DNA of 20,060 nt. It comes from Polaribacter sp. (GTDB taxonomy: Bacteria > Bacteroidota > Bacteroidia > Flavobacteriales > Flavobacteriaceae). Below are positions 16,301 through 20,060 of this stretch, piece by piece. The position numbers and the translations under genes are program-made. The notes under the pieces were generated by a model. The model made no database searches, was not told the origin of the DNA, and saw nothing but the letters and a program-made list of their open reading frames with translations. The first letter of the stretch is position 1; each line of letters opens with the position of its first letter. The DNA is taken from assembly GCA_030731695.1 (NCBI GenBank), contig JANQTK010000341.1:12471-32530 (forward strand). Direction: 5' to 3'.

Positions 16301-17809
16301 ATGCCATACTTCATTGTTAATTCTATTATTTCCTGGTTTTTAAAAAAACGTATTCATCAAATAGACTTATTTCTTAAATATCCCATTGATGTTCAGGAGG
16401 AATTATTGTTGAAATTGGTAACCACTGCAAAAAAAACGGAGTTTGGAAAAGAACACCAATTTTCGGAAATTGAAAACTATAAAGACTTTGTAAAAAATGT
16501 TCCGATTCAAAAATATGAAACTATTGCACCCTTAATTGAACGTTGCAGAAAAGGTGAGCAAAATTTGTTTTGGCCAACACCTATCAAATGGTTTGCAAAA
16601 TCGAGCGGAACTACCAATGCAAAAAGCAAATTTATTCCTGTTAGCAATGAAGCTTTGGAATTTTGTCACCTAAAAGGTGGCAAAGACATGCTATGTTTAT
16701 ACATTACCAACAATGAAGAAAGCCAGTTATTTACTGGAAAAGGATTGAAATTAGGGGGAAGTTCAGCAATTTATGAAGATAACAATTCCTATTTTGGTGA
16801 TTTATCAGCAATCATTACTGAGAATTTGCCTTTTTGGGCAGATTTCAGTTCTGCTCCAAAACAAGAAACTGCATTGTTGGCAGAATGGGAAACAAAATTA
16901 GAAGCAATTATTGAAGAAACCATTCAGGAGGACATCACTAGTTTAGTTGGTGTTCCCAGTTGGATGTTGGTGTTATTAAACAGAGTTTTAGATAGAACAG
17001 GGAAAAATAATATTCTGGAAGTTTGGCCAAATTTAGAAGTATATTTTCATGGAGGAGTCAATTTCAATCCATACAGAGAACAGTTTAAAAAACTAATCCC
17101 AAAAAAGAATTTCAGATATTACGAAACCTACAATGCTTCAGAAGGATTTTTTGCCATTCAGGATCAAAATAATTCCAAAGAATTATTACTGATGTTGGAC
17201 TATGGGATTTTTTACGAATTCATTCCAATGACCGAATATAAAGGCGAAAGTTCTAAAGCAATTCCTTTATCCGAAGTGAAGAAAGATGTTGATTATGGAT
17301 TGATCATCACCACCAATGCAGGATTATGGCGCTACATGATTGGCGATACCATCAAATTTACTTCTTTAGATCCTTACAGAATAAAAATTACTGGAAGAAC
17401 AAGACATTACATCAATGTTTTTGGTGAAGAATTGAATATCGAAAATGTAGAAGACGCGTTGAATTTAGCTTGTAAAAAAACCAACTCAACCATCACAGAT
17501 TACACCTTAGCTCCTATTTTTATGGAAGGAAAAAATAGTGGTGGACATGAATGGTTGATAGAATTTAAAGACGCTCCTGAAAATTTATTATACTTTACCG
17601 AACTGTTAGACAATGCTTTAAAATCAATAAATTCCGATTATGAAGCAAAAAGATATAATAATTTAACCTTGGCATTTCCAAAAGTCAATGTCGCTAGAAA
17701 AGGCTTGTTTTATGATTGGTTAAAGAAAAAAGGGAAATTAGGTGGGCAACACAAAGTACCAAGATTGTCTAATAAAAGAGAATTTTTGGAAGAATTATTG
17801 TCGTTATAA
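16301..17809 (+). CDS. GH3 family acyl-adenylate-forming protein
   Basis: A 502-residue protein of the GH3 ('auxin-responsive promoter') superfamily. It shows the ATP/AMP-binding loop KSSGTTNAKSKFIP (100-113), YNASEGFF (277-284), GLWRYMIGDT (341-350) and KITGRTRHYINVFGEEL (362-378), in the order expected for ANL-type adenylating enzymes. Plant members join amino acids to jasmonate or auxin. Bacterial members are common in Bacteroidota, and their acid substrate is generally unknown. No signal peptide or long membrane helix is present, so it is probably cytoplasmic. Length is slightly below plant GH3 proteins. It starts at the ATG at 16301, divergent from DUF2797, and no biosynthetic partner gene lies beside it. 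The inverted-repeat element follows directly. Confidence 0.9.
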   Translation: MPYFIVNSIISWFLKKRIHQIDLFLKYPIDVQEELLLKLVTTAKKTEFGKEHQFSEIENYKDFVKNVPIQKYETIAPLIERCRKGEQNLFWPTPIKWFAKSSGTTNAKSKFIPVSNEALEFCHLKGGKDMLCLYITNNEESQLFTGKGLKLGGSSAIYEDNNSYFGDLSAIITENLPFWADFSSAPKQETALLAEWETKLEAIIEETIQEDITSLVGVPSWMLVLLNRVLDRTGKNNILEVWPNLEVYFHGGVNFNPYREQFKKLIPKKNFRYYETYNASEGFFAIQDQNNSKELLLMLDYGIFYEFIPMTEYKGESSKAIPLSEVKKDVDYGLIITTNAGLWRYMIGDTIKFTSLDPYRIKITGRTRHYINVFGEELNIENVEDALNLACKKTNSTITDYTLAPIFMEGKNSGGHEWLIEFKDAPENLLYFTELLDNALKSINSDYEAKRYNNLTLAFPKVNVARKGLFYDWLKKKGKLGGQHKVPRLSNKREFLEELLSL

Positions 17810-17827
17810 ATTGTATAAATTAACCTG

Positions 17828-18009
17828 TTGGGTGTAATTCAATTTTAAAATTAATTTGCCACGAATTCACGAATTTTTTATGACAATGAATCCAATAAAT
17901 TTGAATTTTCATCAAAGATGAAAACAATTATTGCGTTGAATTATATAGAATCTGTGAATTCGTGGCAAAAATATTCTATTTTACTATTCAATAAAATAAT
18001 TACACCCAA
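17828..18009. repeat. 182-base element of three nested, nearly concentric inverted repeats
   Basis: Outer pair: TTGGGTGTAATT (17828-17839) with its exact complement at 17998-18009. Middle pair: 16 bases, TTTGCCACGAATTCAC (17855-17870) with its exact complement at 17954-17969. Inner hairpin: TTTTCATC, AAA, GATGAAAA (17906-17924), extended by CAATAA (17893-17898) and TTATTG (17928-17933). The three centres fall within about 7 bases of each other, so the whole stretch can fold into one long branched stem. The CACGAATTCAC core resembles dispersed intergenic repeats I associate with Flavobacteriia. No flanking target duplication was seen. It lies between convergent genes and may also stop transcription from both sides. 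Confidence 0.75.
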
Positions 18010-18027
18010 TGTAGATATTAGAAGCTT

Positions 18028-20060
18028 TTACAAATTATACCCAATACTAAACATCACAATTCTAGGCAAAATAAAGGTTTTGGTATCAGAAATAATGTAG
18101 TTTGAAAAACTATTGCTTTGTTTAAACTGTGCATTGAATAAATTTTGAGCTGAAATTTTAAACAACCAGCCACTATTTTCACCTCGATAAGAAAACGTAG
18201 TATTCGCAATTTCGTAGGTGTTTTTTTGACCTAAATTCTTGTTTTGATAATTGCTTTTTATGTATTCAAAATTAAAAATAAATCCTTTAGAAAAGGCATA
18301 ATCAATGTTTACAAACGGTTGTGTAGTGACAAATTTTGAGGTGTTACTGCTTGCTGTAAAATTGCCAATATCCGTTTTAACGCCCAATTCAATTGTGGGA
18401 AATTTATCAAACAAAGTTGTAAAACCCAATTGATAATTGTAACTATTATTTTTGTTGGTTTGAAGCGAATTATTGATTTCCTGTAAAAAATTTGAGTGAT
18501 TAAAACCAACTTCTATTTGATATTTTATCTTTTTGATGGTTTTGTCTAAATGCGCAGTTGCTGAAAGGTTTTCATTCGGATTTTCAAACATTCTCAACGT
18601 TAAAAACTGATTGATGTTTTGAAAATCAACAGTACTTCTTACCCCTCTAATTTGTTTGTTGTAATTGATATTGGCAAAAAGCATAATGCCTCTATACAAA
18701 CTAAAACGATTGTAAGAAATGCGTGCAGCATGAAAAAGGTTATTTTCCAGATTTTCATTTCCTTTAAAAACCGAATTGTACGAACGCAAATAAAAACGAT
18801 TGGCAAAATTACTAGCTTCTGAAAATGAGGTTTTTAAGTTGTAATTCAGTTGTATTTTTTTTGATTTATTAAACTCAATCGTTGCTAAAAAATCAGGTAA
18901 AACCACCCATTTATCTCTATGAACTTGGTTTTGTTGCAAAATACTCCACGTATATTTGTGTGCTTCAAAACCTTGTTTTACCGTAAAAATGCCTGTTCTG
19001 AATTTGTAATGCAATCCAAGAAAAAAATCATTCAACTGAAAATCAACGTCATTTCCAAATCCGTCAGAAGCAAAATTATTAGAAGTTCCATTGTCTAACA
19101 ATTGGCTATCATCTGTAAAAAATGATTGTTGTTGCCATTTATTTCCAAGTGTTGTATAAATGTGATTGCTGTTATTTACTTCCCAAAAATGCTTGAAAAC
19201 TGCATCAAAATTGCGTGAAATTTGTTGTTTTTCCTGCTGAATTCGCAACAGGTTTTGAGTGTTATCAGTTGGAATCAATCCTTGTAAAATAGGGTCTTGT
19301 GTTTGCCAAAATGCATCATTGTTGTTTTCATCATACAAAAAATTGAGAATCCCAGAAAATGTATGCTTTGCATTGAGCCTTTTGTGCCATTCTACATTTT
19401 GATTGGCATAATTGGCTTTTAAATTTCGATCGGTAACAATGCGATTTGTTTGCGAACTAATAATCGACTGTAAGATATTGTTATTTTCGTTATTGGTTCT
19501 TTTTAGCTGTGTTCTAAAAACCCATCTTTCTTGAGAATTTGCATTGTATTCTAGGTTCAAATTGGCAATTCCAAGCAAATTATCTGTGGCTGTTTCATTG
19601 CTTCTTTGCTCGGTAAAAGTGGTATATTCATTCAAATCTTCGATTAAACTAGTCGTTTTGTTGTTTGAAAAAATACCATAAGCAGCCACATCCAACTTGG
19701 AGCTTGCTGTTTTTGTAATGTTCAACGCACCAAAATTTTGTTCGCTTGTTAACACATCATTACTTTCCATAAATTGCGAAAAATCGCCTCCTTTCCAATT
19801 GAAATTCCCACTAAAAACCGCATTTACGCCACCAGAAAAACTCAAATAATCTTTGAATGTAAAAGTTTTTTCGCCAGTATTATTGCTATTCCCAATAAAA
19901 TTAAGGTTGATTTTTGGTGCATAATAAAACAAATTGGCACTGGTTTTATAAAATGATTTATTCCCTTTTCCTACTTCTACATCCCCAAAAACAAAGCGTT
20001 TTTTATCTTTTTTTAGTTTGATGTTCATTGCCATGTCATCAGAATCCGAAATTCCTTTTA
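18028..20060 (-). CDS. Outer-membrane beta-barrel protein of the TonB-receptor-like type (OMP_b-brl_3), N-terminus outside window
   Basis: At least 677 residues are visible. The frame stays open past the first in-window ATG (20034) to the right edge, reading KGISDSDDMAMNIKLKKDKK at the edge, so the true start lies outside the window. That stretch is the link between plug and barrel seen in Bacteroidota proteins with a carboxypeptidase-like regulatory domain and an outer-membrane barrel (PF14905-like). The rest alternates short hydrophobic strands with Asn/Gln/Ser-rich loops, ending SIGYNL. Such proteins resemble TonB-dependent receptors. The ligand is unknown, and no SusD-like partner is in the window. 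The 3' end is convergent with the GH3 gene, with the nested repeat between. Confidence 0.8.
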   Translation of the reverse strand, partial: KGISDSDDMAMNIKLKKDKKRFVFGDVEVGKGNKSFYKTSANLFYYAPKINLNFIGNSNNTGEKTFTFKDYLSFSGGVNAVFSGNFNWKGGDFSQFMESNDVLTSEQNFGALNITKTASSKLDVAAYGIFSNNKTTSLIEDLNEYTTFTEQRSNETATDNLLGIANLNLEYNANSQERWVFRTQLKRTNNENNNILQSIISSQTNRIVTDRNLKANYANQNVEWHKRLNAKHTFSGILNFLYDENNNDAFWQTQDPILQGLIPTDNTQNLLRIQQEKQQISRNFDAVFKHFWEVNNSNHIYTTLGNKWQQQSFFTDDSQLLDNGTSNNFASDGFGNDVDFQLNDFFLGLHYKFRTGIFTVKQGFEAHKYTWSILQQNQVHRDKWVVLPDFLATIEFNKSKKIQLNYNLKTSFSEASNFANRFYLRSYNSVFKGNENLENNLFHAARISYNRFSLYRGIMLFANINYNKQIRGVRSTVDFQNINQFLTLRMFENPNENLSATAHLDKTIKKIKYQIEVGFNHSNFLQEINNSLQTNKNNSYNYQLGFTTLFDKFPTIELGVKTDIGNFTASSNTSKFVTTQPFVNIDYAFSKGFIFNFEYIKSNYQNKNLGQKNTYEIANTTFSYRGENSGWLFKISAQNLFNAQFKQSNSFSNYIISDTKTFILPRIVMFSIGYNL

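Noticed and set aside
17828..18009. Classical MITE with target-site duplication
   Set aside because: The bases flanking the 12-base terminal repeats (AACCTG left, TGTAGA right) show no matching duplication, so only a structural description is given.
17918..18100. 60-codon plus-strand open frame
   Set aside because: It starts within the inner hairpin of the inverted-repeat element and runs antisense into the barrel gene, so it is a by-product of the repeat.

Overview
The window looks like chromosomal DNA from a marine-type member of the Flavobacteriaceae (Bacteroidota), for example a relative of Polaribacter or Tenacibaculum. The genus is an inference. The evidence is the strong A+T bias with Lys/Asn/Ile-rich proteins, the scarcity of clear Shine-Dalgarno sequences, several sites resembling the Bacteroidota promoter element TAnnTTTG, outer-membrane barrels of Bacteroidota type, and a GH3-type adenylating enzyme and a DUF2797 protein. 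No rRNA, tRNA, CRISPR array, transposase or integrase was seen.

Bases 1-5383 lie on the minus strand: a calcineurin-like phosphatase cut by the window edge, a short single-POTRA Omp85-type barrel 12 bases upstream of it, a second outer-membrane barrel, a tandem universal stress protein with its own promoter and terminator, and a GH113-like secreted glycosidase. From 5538 the plus strand carries a flavoprotein and a membrane polyferredoxin 4 bases apart, which probably pass electrons between a pyridine nucleotide and the membrane. A very A+T-rich gene of 24-residue MORN-type repeats overlaps the polyferredoxin stop. Immediately after it lies a decayed second copy of the polyferredoxin 3' end, so the repeat gene sits between two diverged copies of the same gene end.

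From 9846 to 13422 three glycosyltransferase genes overlap by one base each (TAATG, TAGTG): a cytoplasmic GT2, a processive CslA/cellulose-synthase-like GT2 and a polytopic GT-C enzyme. Together they look like a polysaccharide or glycolipid assembly unit. A LacI-family regulator and a Cof-type HAD phosphatase follow as a two-gene operon. DUF2797 and GH3 genes are divergent. A large outer-membrane barrel protein of the TonB-receptor-like OMP_b-brl_3 type runs off the right edge.

The two gaps between convergent genes (15303-15449 and 17810-18027) each hold an elaborate inverted-repeat element. One has arms made of roughly 10-base units. The other is a 182-base stretch with three nearly concentric perfect inverted repeats. 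These elements and the duplicated polyferredoxin end are the most unusual features of the window.
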